Assembly: GCA_944800085.1 (NCBI GenBank)
Contig: CALYLO010000001.1
Coordinates: 1,663,266-1,727,265 of the forward strand
DNA from: Paenibacillus melissococcoides
GTDB lineage: Bacteria; Bacillota; Bacilli; Paenibacillales; Paenibacillaceae
Reading direction: 5' to 3'
Length of the DNA stretch: 64,000 bases
The notes below the pieces were generated by a model. That model had not been told where the DNA came from, did not search any database, and saw only the letters and a program-made list of their open reading frames with translations. Shown piece after piece: positions 54,992-63,985 of the stretch (position 1 is the first letter of the stretch; each line of letters begins with the position of its first letter). A program made the position numbers and the translations under genes.

Positions 54992-55645
54992 ATGTTGAAA
55001 CCATTTATTAGAAACCATCAATATAACCTGATTAAGAAGCAGACTGATCTGCTTCAGCATGCCTGTAACACGGTGACTGATCCGAAAATCGTGGAATCGG
55101 TAAGATACAGCGCGCTCACCAAGATCGCCGAAGCGTTCCCGGATGCGGAAGAGGCGCAAAAGCAAGCGTTGGAGAAAATCTCGGCGCTGCATGAGAAAGC
55201 CGAATTCCAAAACTATGTGGAGTCGCTCGTTCCGTACATGGCTGAATTTGAGCCCGTGACGGAAAAGCAGATGAAGAAGCTGTTTCCCAAAATCAAAAAG
55301 CTGAAGGTTCCCGATGCGGCTGCCATCGATTTCCGCTATGTCACCTATGTTGGCTGGACCGACATCGCGACGAATCGAATGTTCTTTGTGTACCATCTGA
55401 ATGGGCAGCTAGTGGGCATCGAAGGAAGATATACCCCGACGAGCAAGAAGAGCGTTTGCTTTTTGTGCAACCGGCATCAAGAGGTCGCGTTATTCTCGGC
55501 GGTAACCAAATCGAAGCCGGCCAACGCATCGCCTGATTATTACAAAGCAATCGGCAACTATGTATGCGTGAACAGCGACGCCTGCAACAAGAGCATTACC
55601 GATGTCGGCACATTGGAAAAATTTATAGGCAACGTACTTGGTTGA
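54992..55645 (+). CDS. FusB/FusC-type elongation factor G-binding protein
   Basis: A 217-residue protein of the FusB family (fibronectin-binding-protein-like Pfam FBP). The N-terminal four-helix bundle (YNLIKKQTDLLQHACNTVTD onward) is followed by the C-terminal treble-clef zinc domain: KKSVCFLCNRHQEVALFSAV and NYVCVNSDACNKSI supply the Cys/His ligands. In staphylococci FusB binds EF-G and frees ribosomes stalled by fusidic acid. Environmental Bacillales homologues are chromosomal, with a less certain role in resistance. The start follows AAGGAGCTG. Single gene with its own terminator. Confidence 0.88.
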   Translation: MLKPFIRNHQYNLIKKQTDLLQHACNTVTDPKIVESVRYSALTKIAEAFPDAEEAQKQALEKISALHEKAEFQNYVESLVPYMAEFEPVTEKQMKKLFPKIKKLKVPDAAAIDFRYVTYVGWTDIATNRMFFVYHLNGQLVGIEGRYTPTSKKSVCFLCNRHQEVALFSAVTKSKPANASPDYYKAIGNYVCVNSDACNKSITDVGTLEKFIGNVLG

Positions 55646-55663
55646 ACGCAACGAATACACAGA

Positions 55664-55693
55664 GGCTGCTGGAGCATATCCGGCGGCCTTTTG
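55664..55693 (+). terminator. Terminator of the FusB-like gene
   Basis: AGGCTGCTGG pairs with CCGGCGGCCT (one G-T pair), followed by TTTT. Confidence 0.8.
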
Positions 55694-55842
55694 TTGTGCA
55701 AGCTTCTAATAAGACAATCATTTTGTATAACAATATGCGCCGAAGAGGGATACTGAAGTAATCGGGGAACAAATAGAAGAATTCCCGTCTATGCGGCACG
55801 CCGTGAGCGTGCGCAAGTTCATTATCCAAAGGAGCATCTACC

Positions 55843-56655
55843 ATGGCAGTCACTCCACAGCGGCACATCCAGCTTCATGGCTTTAACAATCTGACCAAAT
55901 CATTAAGCTTCAATATGTACGATATTTGTTATACCAAGACCAAAGAAGAGCGTGAAGCTTATATCGGGTATATCAACGAACAGTATAATGCAGACCGGTT
56001 GACGGAGATACTGGAGACCGTCTCCGAGATGATTGGCGCGAATATCGTGAATACCGCCAAACAAGATTATGTTCCTCAAGGAGCAAGCGTGACCATGCTT
56101 GTATCCGAGGGACCGGTGATCGAGGTTCCACGTACACCATCCAATGAAATCCCCGAACCTCTACCCGAGGCGGTGGTCATGCAGTTGGATAAAAGCCATA
56201 TTACGGTCCACACGTATCCCGAATACCATCCGAATGAAGGGATCAGCACGTTCCGAGCGGATATCGATGTCGCCACATGCGGCGAAATCTCGCCGCTGAA
56301 AGCGCTGAATTATTTGATTGATTCCTTCGATACCGACATTATGACGATTGATTACCGGGTGCGGGGATTTACGCGTGATATCGATGGCCGCAAACTATTT
56401 ATCGATCATGATATCCGCTCGATCCAAGACTATCTTGACGACAGCATCATCCGGCAATTCGATCTGATCGATGTCAATGTATATCAAGACAACATATTTC
56501 ATACCAAGTGCCGGCTAAAAGCGTTCGATTTAAATAACTATTTATTCGGATACTCCAAAGAGGAAATCACCGCCGAGGAACAGCAGGCCATCACGAAAAA
56601 AATTAAAACGGAAATGGACGAAATCTTTTTTGGAGTCGCTTCCTTGCGTTCCTGA
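55843..56655 (+). CDS. speD: S-adenosylmethionine decarboxylase proenzyme
   Basis: A 270-residue pyruvoyl enzyme making decarboxylated SAM for spermidine synthesis. It is the long bacterial class (Escherichia coli-like, about 264 residues), not the 120-residue Bacillus subtilis type. The self-cleavage site is LDKS(118)[12 protein letters not shown], where Ser118 becomes the pyruvoyl group. [20 protein letters not shown] includes the catalytic Cys, and [20 protein letters not shown] is typical. The start follows AAAGGAG. No spermidine synthase gene is adjacent. Confidence 0.94.
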   Translation: MAVTPQRHIQLHGFNNLTKSLSFNMYDICYTKTKEEREAYIGYINEQYNADRLTEILETVSEMIGANIVNTAKQDYVPQGASVTMLVSEGPVIEVPRTPSNEIPEPLPEAVVMQLDKSHITVHTYPEYHPNEGISTFRADIDVATCGEISPLKALNYLIDSFDTDIMTIDYRVRGFTRDIDGRKLFIDHDIRSIQDYLDDSIIRQFDLIDVNVYQDNIFHTKCRLKAFDLNNYLFGYSKEEITAEEQQAITKKIKTEMDEIFFGVASLRS

Positions 56656-56743
56656 AGCCATAAAATCGGTCTGAGCCGTCGCTCTCGCCGCCTTTATGGC
56701 CTTTTTCTTTTCACCCGAAAAGAATCTCTTTGCAAACGTCCGG

Positions 56744-56759
56744 TGTGATAAATATCACA
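56744..56759. promoter_or_regulatory. FNR/CRP-type operator
   Basis: Perfect palindrome TGTGATAAATATCACA, equal to the Bacillus Fnr consensus TGTGA-N6-TCACA. Its centre is 58 bases upstream of the activase ATG. TACACT at 56769-56774 is a possible minus 10. It predicts induction without oxygen, fitting the oxygen-sensitive enzyme class encoded downstream. Confidence 0.8.
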
Positions 56760-56809
56760 CATAAAGTGTACACTAAGTAAAACCTGATCTGGGATAAGGA
56801 GGTAATCGT

Positions 56810-59800
56810 ATGACAACCATCACCAGGGAGCTGGATTCGCTCATTATTGGAATTGACGTCGGCTCAACGACCGTCAAAGCGACAGTGGTGGATCCCGCCA
56901 GCAAGCAGATCGTATGGTCGGATTATCAGCGCCATCATACGAAGCAGGCAGAAAAAGTGCTGGAATTGCTGGTTGCCATCGGCAACGAATTTCCGGATAT
57001 GAAGCCGGAAAACATTCGTGTCTTTGCGACCGGCTCCGGCAGCGGGCCGATCGCGCCCCATATCGGGGCGAAATTCGTGCAGGAGGTCAATGCCGTTACG
57101 ATGGCCGTGGAGCATCTCCATCCCGATGTCGGAAGTGTTATCGAACTCGGGGGGCAGGACGCGAAGATTATCATTTTCAAGGAAAACAAGGAAACGGGCA
57201 ACAAGCAAGCGCTTACCTCCATGAATGACAAATGCGCCTCCGGTACGGGCGCCACGATCGACAAGTGCATGATTAAAGTAGGGATGCCTGCAGAAGAAGT
57301 AGGCAAGCTGCGCTTTGACGATTCGAAACTGCACCATGTCGCCGCCAAGTGCGGCGTATTTGCCGAAACGGATATCGTTAATCTCGTGAAAAGCGGCATT
57401 CCATCGGGGGAGATCATGTGCTCGCTCGCGGATGCCATCGTCATGCAAAACCTCTCCGTGCTCACGCGGGGCAACACGCTGCGGCACCGGGTCCTGCTGC
57501 TGGGCGGGCCGAACACCTATTTGCCGTTCCTGCAGCAATGCTGGCGGTTGCGAATTCCTCAGACCTGGAAGGAGCGGGGCTATGAATATCCGACAGATGT
57601 GCCTATCGACAGCTTGATCTTTGTTCCGGAGAATTCGCAGTATTATGCGGCCTACGGCGCTGTCCTGTATGGACTGCATGAGCCTGCCGATGTCGGCTTA
57701 TACACGGGCTTGGAGCCACTGAAGGAGTTCATTGCCCACGGACGCAAGGCGAAGCTGGGCGAGAAGGCGGGCCCGCCGCTGGTGGCCAGCGAGACGGAGC
57801 TGGAGCAGTTCCGCCGGAGCTACAGCATCCCCAAGTTCACTCCCGCGACATTCACGCCCGGACAGAAGGTCAGGGCGGTGATCGGATTGGATGGCGGTTC
57901 CACTTCGTCCAAAGCCGTACTGGTGGATGAACAAGGGGATATTTTACTGAAAGAATATCAACTGTCCAAGGGCAACCCGCTGGAAGATACGAAAGAAATG
58001 CTGAAGCGGATCCGGGACACGCTGAAGGGGCAGGGGGCCGAGCTGGAGATTATCGGGTTCGGCGCTACGGGATACGCCGCAGATGTGCTGGAAAAAACGC
58101 TGCGTGCCGACGTCAATATCGTGGAGACGGTCGCGCATATGATGAGCGCCGTTCACCAGTTCGGCGACATCGATGTGATTTGCGATATCGGCGGTCAGGA
58201 TATCAAGGTTCTTTTCCTCAAAAACCGGGATATACGCAATTTCAAGCTGTCCAATCAATGCTCAGCGGGCAACGGAATGCTCCTGCAAGCGATGGCGGAT
58301 CAGTTCGGCATTCCGGTGCAAGAGTATGCGGATACGGCTTTTCATGCCGATTTGAGCCCCAAATTTTCTTACGGCTGCGCGGTATTTCTCGATGCGGACC
58401 GGGTCAATTTCCAGAAGGAAGGGTATTCGAAGGAGGAATTGCTCGCCGGACTCGCTCTCGTCCTGCCCAAAAACGTATGGCAGTATGTCGTGCAGATTCC
58501 GCGCATGTCCGAGCTCGGCCGCAAGTTCGTGCTCCAGGGCGGAACCCAATACAATCTGGCAGCGGTCAAGGCCCAGGTCGATTATATCAAGGAGCGGGTT
58601 CCCGATGCCGAGGTATACGTTCATCCGCATCCGGGCGAAGCGGGGGCGATCGGAGCCGCCATGGAAACGCTGCGCGTCGTGAAGCGGCGGGGGTATTCCA
58701 GCTTCTTGGGCCTGGATGCCGCTATCAATCTGCGGTATGTAAGCCGCAACGATGAATCGACCCGCTGCAATTTTTGTCCCAACCATTGCAGCCGGACGTT
58801 TATCGATTCCGAGACGCCGGACGGCCAGACGGCCCGTTATATTAGCGGTTTCTCTTGCGAGAAAGGAACGGTCGAGGACCAGGAAGCGGTCTTGAAATTA
58901 ACGAAAGAGCGGCAGGCGTTGAAAAAGCATTATCCGAATCTCGTGGAATATGAAGCACGGCGCATGTTCCAGCATTTTTACGATGCGGAACCGCTGCCGG
59001 AAGCGGGGCTGGAGGTGAAGGACGTCCTGTTGAAACGCCGCTTGTTCGGATTTGGCATGCGCAAACTACCGAACCGGCGTCCGTTCGCGCGCTCTTCCGC
59101 CGAATCGATGGAGCGGCGCCAGCGGATCCGGATCGGGATACCGAAAGTATTGAACATTTGGTCGACCGCTCCGTTCTGGCGGACGTACTTCGAGACGCTC
59201 GGCATCGATAAGCGCAACATCGTATTCAGTGATAACACGAGCGAGGAAATGTGGCAGGAAGGCGGCAAATATGGCTCGATCGATCCTTGCTATCCGTCGA
59301 AAGTGGCCCAGGCTCATGTCCATAATTTGCTGTTCAAGCATCATGAGTCCAAGCCGCTGGATTACATCTTTTTCCCGTGCATCACGCATATTCCGACCCA
59401 TCTTCACAATGTGATGGACTCGGCAAGCTGCCCGATCGTGGCGGGCGCTCCGAACGTGATCAAAGCCGCCTTCACCAAGGAGGTCGATTTTTTCGCGGCG
59501 AGAGGAATCGCCTACCTCGATCCGGCGGTTACCTTCACCGAGCCGAACATGCTGAAAAAGCAGTTGTTCGAGGCATTCGTCGAGAAGCTGCAGATCACCG
59601 AAGACGAGAGCGATTTTGCCGCAGAGCAGGGGTGGAAGGCGATGGATCGGTTCGATGCGGAAATGCAGGAGAAGGGCCGGGAGATCCTGGAGCAGATCGA
59701 GCGGGAAAATCGCCTTGCCATTCTGATGATCGGCCGCCCTTATCATTCCGACCCCGGATTGAATCACGGCGTGCTCGAAGAGTTCCAGGTGCTCGGATAC

Positions 59801-60280
59801 CCGGTGTTGTCCATGCGATCCATTCCGAAGGACGAGGCATGGCTGCAGCGCTTTTTCAGCGAGGATCTGAAGAGCGGCCGCGTGGAATACGCTCTCGAAG
59901 TGAGCGATGTATGGCCTGAAAATTTCAGCTCCAACAGCGTGCAAAAAGTGTGGGCGGCCAAGTTCGCCGCGCGTCACCCCAATGTGGCGGTATTGGACCT
60001 GTCCAGCTTCAAATGCGGACATGATGCGCCTACCTACGGGCTGATCGAATCGATCATATCGACGGCCGGGACGCCCTACTCCGCGCTGCACGATATCGAC
60101 GCCAATAAACCGGGCGGCTCGATCAAGATCCGGGTGAAGACGTATGCGCACAGTCTCGGTCTGCATGAAGAGCGGCTGCAGGATGTGGCGCGCAAAAAGG
60201 CGGAGCTGCAGAAGCGGCTGGATCAAAAGCTCGCCGAGCTTACGGGCAGAAAGCCGGGAGATCAAGCTGAGGTTATATAA
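56810..60280 (+). CDS. Acyl-CoA dehydratase activase-like protein with two BadF/BcrA ATPase domains and DUF2229
   Basis: A 1156-residue cytoplasmic protein. Two ASKHA-fold ATPase domains of the 2-hydroxyglutaryl-CoA dehydratase activator type are seen. The first (about 12-320) has GIDVGSTTVKATVVD, GGQDAKIIIFKE and the cluster loop NDKCASGTGATIDKC. The second (about 360-640) has GLDGGSTSSKAVLVDEQG, CDIGGQDIKVLFLKN and SNQCSAGNGMLL. A Cys-rich segment, CNFCPNHCSRTF plus SCEKG (about 645-685), and a DUF2229 region (RIRIGIPKVLNIWSTAPFWR; FFPCITHIPTHLHNVMDSAS) follow. Activators of this class drive ATP-dependent one-electron reduction of a dehydratase. The gene is preceded by a perfect FNR box and co-transcribed with the next gene. 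The substrate is unknown. Confidence 0.88.
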   Translation: MTTITRELDSLIIGIDVGSTTVKATVVDPASKQIVWSDYQRHHTKQAEKVLELLVAIGNEFPDMKPENIRVFATGSGSGPIAPHIGAKFVQEVNAVTMAVEHLHPDVGSVIELGGQDAKIIIFKENKETGNKQALTSMNDKCASGTGATIDKCMIKVGMPAEEVGKLRFDDSKLHHVAAKCGVFAETDIVNLVKSGIPSGEIMCSLADAIVMQNLSVLTRGNTLRHRVLLLGGPNTYLPFLQQCWRLRIPQTWKERGYEYPTDVPIDSLIFVPENSQYYAAYGAVLYGLHEPADVGLYTGLEPLKEFIAHGRKAKLGEKAGPPLVASETELEQFRRSYSIPKFTPATFTPGQKVRAVIGLDGGSTSSKAVLVDEQGDILLKEYQLSKGNPLEDTKEMLKRIRDTLKGQGAELEIIGFGATGYAADVLEKTLRADVNIVETVAHMMSAVHQFGDIDVICDIGGQDIKVLFLKNRDIRNFKLSNQCSAGNGMLLQAMADQFGIPVQEYADTAFHADLSPKFSYGCAVFLDADRVNFQKEGYSKEELLAGLALVLPKNVWQYVVQIPRMSELGRKFVLQGGTQYNLAAVKAQVDYIKERVPDAEVYVHPHPGEAGAIGAAMETLRVVKRRGYSSFLGLDAAINLRYVSRNDESTRCNFCPNHCSRTFIDSETPDGQTARYISGFSCEKGTVEDQEAVLKLTKERQALKKHYPNLVEYEARRMFQHFYDAEPLPEAGLEVKDVLLKRRLFGFGMRKLPNRRPFARSSAESMERRQRIRIGIPKVLNIWSTAPFWRTYFETLGIDKRNIVFSDNTSEEMWQEGGKYGSIDPCYPSKVAQAHVHNLLFKHHESKPLDYIFFPCITHIPTHLHNVMDSASCPIVAGAPNVIKAAFTKEVDFFAARGIAYLDPAVTFTEPNMLKKQLFEAFVEKLQITEDESDFAAEQGWKAMDRFDAEMQEKGREILEQIERENRLAILMIGRPYHSDPGLNHGVLEEFQVLGYPVLSMRSIPKDEAWLQRFFSEDLKSGRVEYALEVSDVWPENFSSNSVQKVWAAKFAARHPNVAVLDLSSFKCGHDAPTYGLIESIISTAGTPYSALHDIDANKPGGSIKIRVKTYAHSLGLHEERLQDVARKKAELQKRLDQKLAELTGRKPGDQAEVI

Positions 60281-60311
60281 CATACAAGATAACGAAGGAG
60301 TGACTTACGAG

Positions 60312-61973
60312 ATGTCTGTTGCAGGAAGCAAGCAAAAAGACAAAAATCAGGCGTCTATCGAAGAGATGATGCTGAACTTTCAGAAGGAACAGGAAAAAGC
60401 GCTCGGCCTGGATGAGCAGACCATGAGCCAATGGTTCGATCCGGTGCCGCGGCAGTTTTTGGCCAAAGACAAAGCGACGACAACCCTTCTCTTCGGAGGC
60501 TTGACGATGGCCCACGATTATTTGGTCGAGGGCGCGCTGACGGGGTTGGGGTATCGGGTGAAGCATCTCGATTGCCCGGACAATGAGTCCCTTCGCTACG
60601 GCAAAGAGTTCGGCAATCGCGGGCAGTGCAATCCAACCTACTTCACGGTCGGCAATTTGATCAAATATTTGCATCACCTGCGGGATGTGGAGGGGAAATC
60701 GAAGGAGGAGATCATCTCCCGCTATTTGTTCGTCACGAGCGGGTCCTGCGGCCCGTGCCGCTTTGGAACCTATGTTACGGAGTACCGGAAGGCGCTGCGC
60801 GATGCGGGGTTTGACGGGTTTCGGGTTCTCATCTTTCAGCAGACGGACGGGCTGAAGCAGGCGACCGGCAGCGACTCGGCCTTGAAGCTGGATACCGCGT
60901 TTTTTCTCACCTTTTTGAAGACCGTGCTTCTGGGAGACATTTTGAATGCGCTAGCTTACCGTATCCGCCCTTATGAAGTGGAGCCCGGCGCGACGGATGC
61001 CGCGCTGGAACGGTGCAAGCGGTATCTCTATGAAGCGCTGAGCGAACGCCAACGGCTGCGGCCGGCTCTGCTCAAATCCCGCAAGGAACTGCAGGCCGTT
61101 CGGGTAGACCGGACCAAGGTCAAACCGAAAGTAAGCATTCTCGGCGAATTCTGGGCGATGACTACCGAGGGAGACGGGAATTATCAGCTGCAGCGTTTTC
61201 TGGAAAGCGAAGGGGCCGAGGTCGAAGTGCAGTCGATGACGGCCTGGATCTTGTTCCTGATCTGGTCCGGGCGCTTCGATACGAAGGAGCGGATGACGCT
61301 TCGGCAAGCCGACTCCGGAAAGCATGGCCTGGAAGGGAAAAATCCGCAGAAGCGGCTGCGGATGCTGTGGCTCGCCGATCGCGCATTGCGGGTCATGTTC
61401 CATGCGTATGCGCGGACCCTCGGTCTGTATCGCTACCCTCTGCCCGACATGGAGGAGATTGCCCGGGTCGCCCATGAGCACTACAACAATCATCTGCGGG
61501 GCGGAGAAGGCCATATGGAGGTCGGCAAGCTGATCTTGAACGTCAAGAAGCGGAAGGTGAACATGACGATCTCCGTCAAGCCGTTCGGGTGCATGCCATC
61601 TTCCGGGGTCTCCGACGGGGTGCAATCGCTAATTACCGAGAAATATCCCGACGCGATCTTTCTGCCGATTGAGACGACGGGCGACGGGGCGATCAACGTG
61701 TACAGCCGGGTGCAAATGATGCTGTTCAAAGCCAAGCAGGCGGCACAGCAAGAATTTGACGAGGCATTGTCGAAAAAAGGCATGACCGCGGAACAACTCC
61801 AAACAATAAGGGAGCGTTCGCGCTTTACCCGTCCGCTGCGGACAAGCCGCCATGTCGTCGCATGCACGGCGGCGAATGGCGTATATGGGGTTCATCGCTT
61901 ATTCAATGGCGCGTTGGCCGCAAGCTGGCTCTCCCGATCGCTGCGAATTCTGTCCGCGCGGTCATCGCGCTGA
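60312..61973 (+). CDS. 2-hydroxyacyl-CoA dehydratase-like protein
   Basis: A 553-residue partner of the preceding activase, 31 bases downstream with AAGGAGTG before MSVAGSKQKDKNQASIEEMM. It has HGD-D type features with Cys-containing loops at NRGQCNPTYFTVGNLIKYLH, SGSCGPCRFGTYVTEYRKAL and VKPFGCMPSSGVSDGV. In clostridia related sequences are often one polypeptide with the activase; here they are two genes. The last 40 residues (SRHVVACTAANGVYGVHRLF onward) are family-like, but the extreme C-terminus reads as low-complexity Arg/Ser, so a late frameshift cannot be excluded. Reaction and substrate are unknown. Confidence 0.85.
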   Translation: MSVAGSKQKDKNQASIEEMMLNFQKEQEKALGLDEQTMSQWFDPVPRQFLAKDKATTTLLFGGLTMAHDYLVEGALTGLGYRVKHLDCPDNESLRYGKEFGNRGQCNPTYFTVGNLIKYLHHLRDVEGKSKEEIISRYLFVTSGSCGPCRFGTYVTEYRKALRDAGFDGFRVLIFQQTDGLKQATGSDSALKLDTAFFLTFLKTVLLGDILNALAYRIRPYEVEPGATDAALERCKRYLYEALSERQRLRPALLKSRKELQAVRVDRTKVKPKVSILGEFWAMTTEGDGNYQLQRFLESEGAEVEVQSMTAWILFLIWSGRFDTKERMTLRQADSGKHGLEGKNPQKRLRMLWLADRALRVMFHAYARTLGLYRYPLPDMEEIARVAHEHYNNHLRGGEGHMEVGKLILNVKKRKVNMTISVKPFGCMPSSGVSDGVQSLITEKYPDAIFLPIETTGDGAINVYSRVQMMLFKAKQAAQQEFDEALSKKGMTAEQLQTIRERSRFTRPLRTSRHVVACTAANGVYGVHRLFNGALAASWLSRSLRILSARSSR

Positions 61974-61996
61974 ATCGGGGATGCAGCATAGGAAGA

Positions 61997-62028
61997 GGCT
62001 GCCGGAGCATTTCCGGCGGCCTTTTTTT
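61997..62028 (+). terminator. Terminator of the dehydratase/activase operon
   Basis: AGGCTGCCGG pairs with CCGGCGGCCT around a short loop, followed by seven T residues. Confidence 0.9.
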
Positions 62029-62257
62029 GCGCATGGACGCGGAGCGGTCTGGGGCGGGTCTAAGCCGTCAAGCGGCATTCAACTCTTTCATTTCCGTCAC
62101 ATTGATAGCGGACAAGCCGATTATCCTGTAATATGATCATGGACGAATGATCAAGAGCGGCTATACGCGATGTTCCGCCTGGCGGCATCGTGTCTCGTCC
62201 ACGGGATCAGAGCATGTTATCAATGACCGCAACTAACCTTGTGGAGACGGTGAGAAG

Positions 62258-62979
62258 ATGGAAGAGATTCGAGTGCTGATAGGCGATGATGAAAAAGAAA
62301 TACGAGACTTGGTTAAAACGTATCTGGAAAGAGAAAGATATCAGGCCGATACGGCGGCCGATGGAGAGGAAGCCCTTCGTCTGTTCGATAGCCATAAATA
62401 TAATTTGGTCCTGCTGGACCTGATGATGCCGAAAATCGACGGCATTGAAGTTGCAGGAGATTGCGCCAGAAGACCAATATTCCGATCCTGATGCTGACGG
62501 CCAAGGATCAGGAGATAGACAAGGTTCTGGGGCTGGGCATCGGAGCGGATGATTATATGACGAAGCCGTTCAGCATCAACGAATTGGTTGCGAGAATCAA
62601 GGCCCATTTGCGAAGGTTTTTGGTACTGGGCAGCGAGGCCAACCGCAGCGCCGGCCAGGAGGAGCCGCACATCCGGTACAAAGGCTTGACCATCGATCTG
62701 AAAAAATATGCGGTGATGATAGAGGGAGAAGAGGTTGCGTTGACGGCCAAGGAATTCGAGCTGTTGAAGTTTTTGGCTTCCCACCCGGAGCAGGTCTTTA
62801 CGAAGATGCAAATTTTTCGCCAGGTGTGGGGCAGCGCTTATTTGGAAGACGATAATACGGTGATGGTGCATATCCGCAAGCTCAGAAAGAAGATCGAAGC
62901 CGATCCGTCCGATCCGAAATGGATCCAGACCGTGTGGGGAATCGGGTACAAGTTTGCAGGTGAAAAAGATGAAGCGTGA
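62258..62979 (+). pseudogene. OmpR/PhoB-type response regulator with a one-base deletion
   Basis: The first frame, MEEIRVLIGDDEKEIRDLVK to PKIDGIEV, holds the acidic pocket and phospho-acceptor Asp54 (LVLLDLMMP), then loses frame. Adding one T to the TT at 62451-62452 gives EVCRRLRQKTNIPILMLTAK. The receiver domain then continues (MLTAKD with Thr, DYMTKPF with Lys), followed by a winged-helix DNA-binding domain (TAKEFELLKFLASHPEQVFT, DDNTVMVHIRKLRKKIE, WGIGYKF) to 62979. About 240 residues if corrected. The sensor kinase gene overlaps its end. Confidence 0.88.
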
Positions 62980-63985
62980 CACAACGCTCCTTCTTCTCGG
63001 CGCGCAATTATTTCTGATGACCGGTCTTATTGCGATAGAAGCAACGAACCAGCCCCACCGATTCCTGCGCGGGGCTTTATTTATTGCGCTGGCGGCGATC
63101 ACGGTCGTGTTGCTGCTTATGCGCTTCCGGTTCCGGGCGAAGCTGGCGGACATGTCCGCGGCGTTGAAGCGGGCGGGGAGCGGGAATGTGAACACCCGCC
63201 TGCTGGCGAATGACGAGCCGTTCATCAATGAGGTCATATTTGCCATCAATGAGCTGATCGGGCAATTGGATAAAATCCGGGTGCAGACGATCAAATCCGA
63301 AGCGGCGAGAAAGAGTTTGTTGTCCAATATTTCCCATGATATCCGGACGCCGCTGACCTCGATTATCGGATATGTGGATGCGCTGAACGATGATATTGCG
63401 GCCTCCCGCGAAGAAAAGCAAGAGCATGTCGGCATTATTTTGAGGAAGGCAACGGCGTTGAAGCAGTTGATCGATGAAATATTCGATCTGGCCAAGCTGG
63501 ATGCGGACGAAGTTCCGCTGCGTCCGGAGACGCTCGATTTGGCCGAAATGGCGCGCGAGGCGGTCATCGCGTTTTTGCCCGAGCTGAAGCAGGCGGACAT
63601 GAAGCTGAACGCATCTATTCCCGAGGTGAAATGCTTGGTTACGGCGGATCGGATCAGCCTCCAGCGAATCATGAATAATATGATGAAAAACGCCGTGCAG
63701 CACGGACGCGACGGACAAGCATTGGGCATCGAACTGGCGGAGCATGCGGGAGCGTATCATCTGACCATCTGGGATAAGGGGCAGGGCATCCCGGAGGATG
63801 AATTGGCCAAAGTGTTCGAACGCATGTACCGGACCGAGCGGTCGCGCAGCCCGATGTACGGAGGAAGCGGCCTGGGGCTCGCCATCGCGAAGGCGCTGGT
63901 CGAGAAGAACGGAGGGAAAATATGGGCGGAAAGCGAGCCCGGACAAAGAACCTCTTTCACCTTCTCCCTTCCGAAGCACCGTTAA
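62969..63985 (+). CDS. Sensor histidine kinase
   Basis: A 338-residue membrane kinase. Two N-terminal hydrophobic segments (TTLLLLGAQLFLMTGLIAIE and LRGALFIALAAITVVLLLM) enclose only a short loop, so it may sense within the membrane. HAMP-like linker; H-box SLLSNISHDIRTPLTSIIGY; N-box QRIMNNMMKNAVQHG; G1 WDKGQGIPEDEL; F-box FERMYRT; G2 GGSGLGLAIAKALVEKNGG. All catalytic boxes are intact. The start at 62969 has AGGTG upstream and overlaps the response-regulator stop by 11 bases. The type resembles VanS/BceS-like envelope-stress kinases, but no transporter is visible before the window ends. Confidence 0.9.
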   Translation: MKRDTTLLLLGAQLFLMTGLIAIEATNQPHRFLRGALFIALAAITVVLLLMRFRFRAKLADMSAALKRAGSGNVNTRLLANDEPFINEVIFAINELIGQLDKIRVQTIKSEAARKSLLSNISHDIRTPLTSIIGYVDALNDDIAASREEKQEHVGIILRKATALKQLIDEIFDLAKLDADEVPLRPETLDLAEMAREAVIAFLPELKQADMKLNASIPEVKCLVTADRISLQRIMNNMMKNAVQHGRDGQALGIELAEHAGAYHLTIWDKGQGIPEDELAKVFERMYRTERSRSPMYGGSGLGLAIAKALVEKNGGKIWAESEPGQRTSFTFSLPKHR

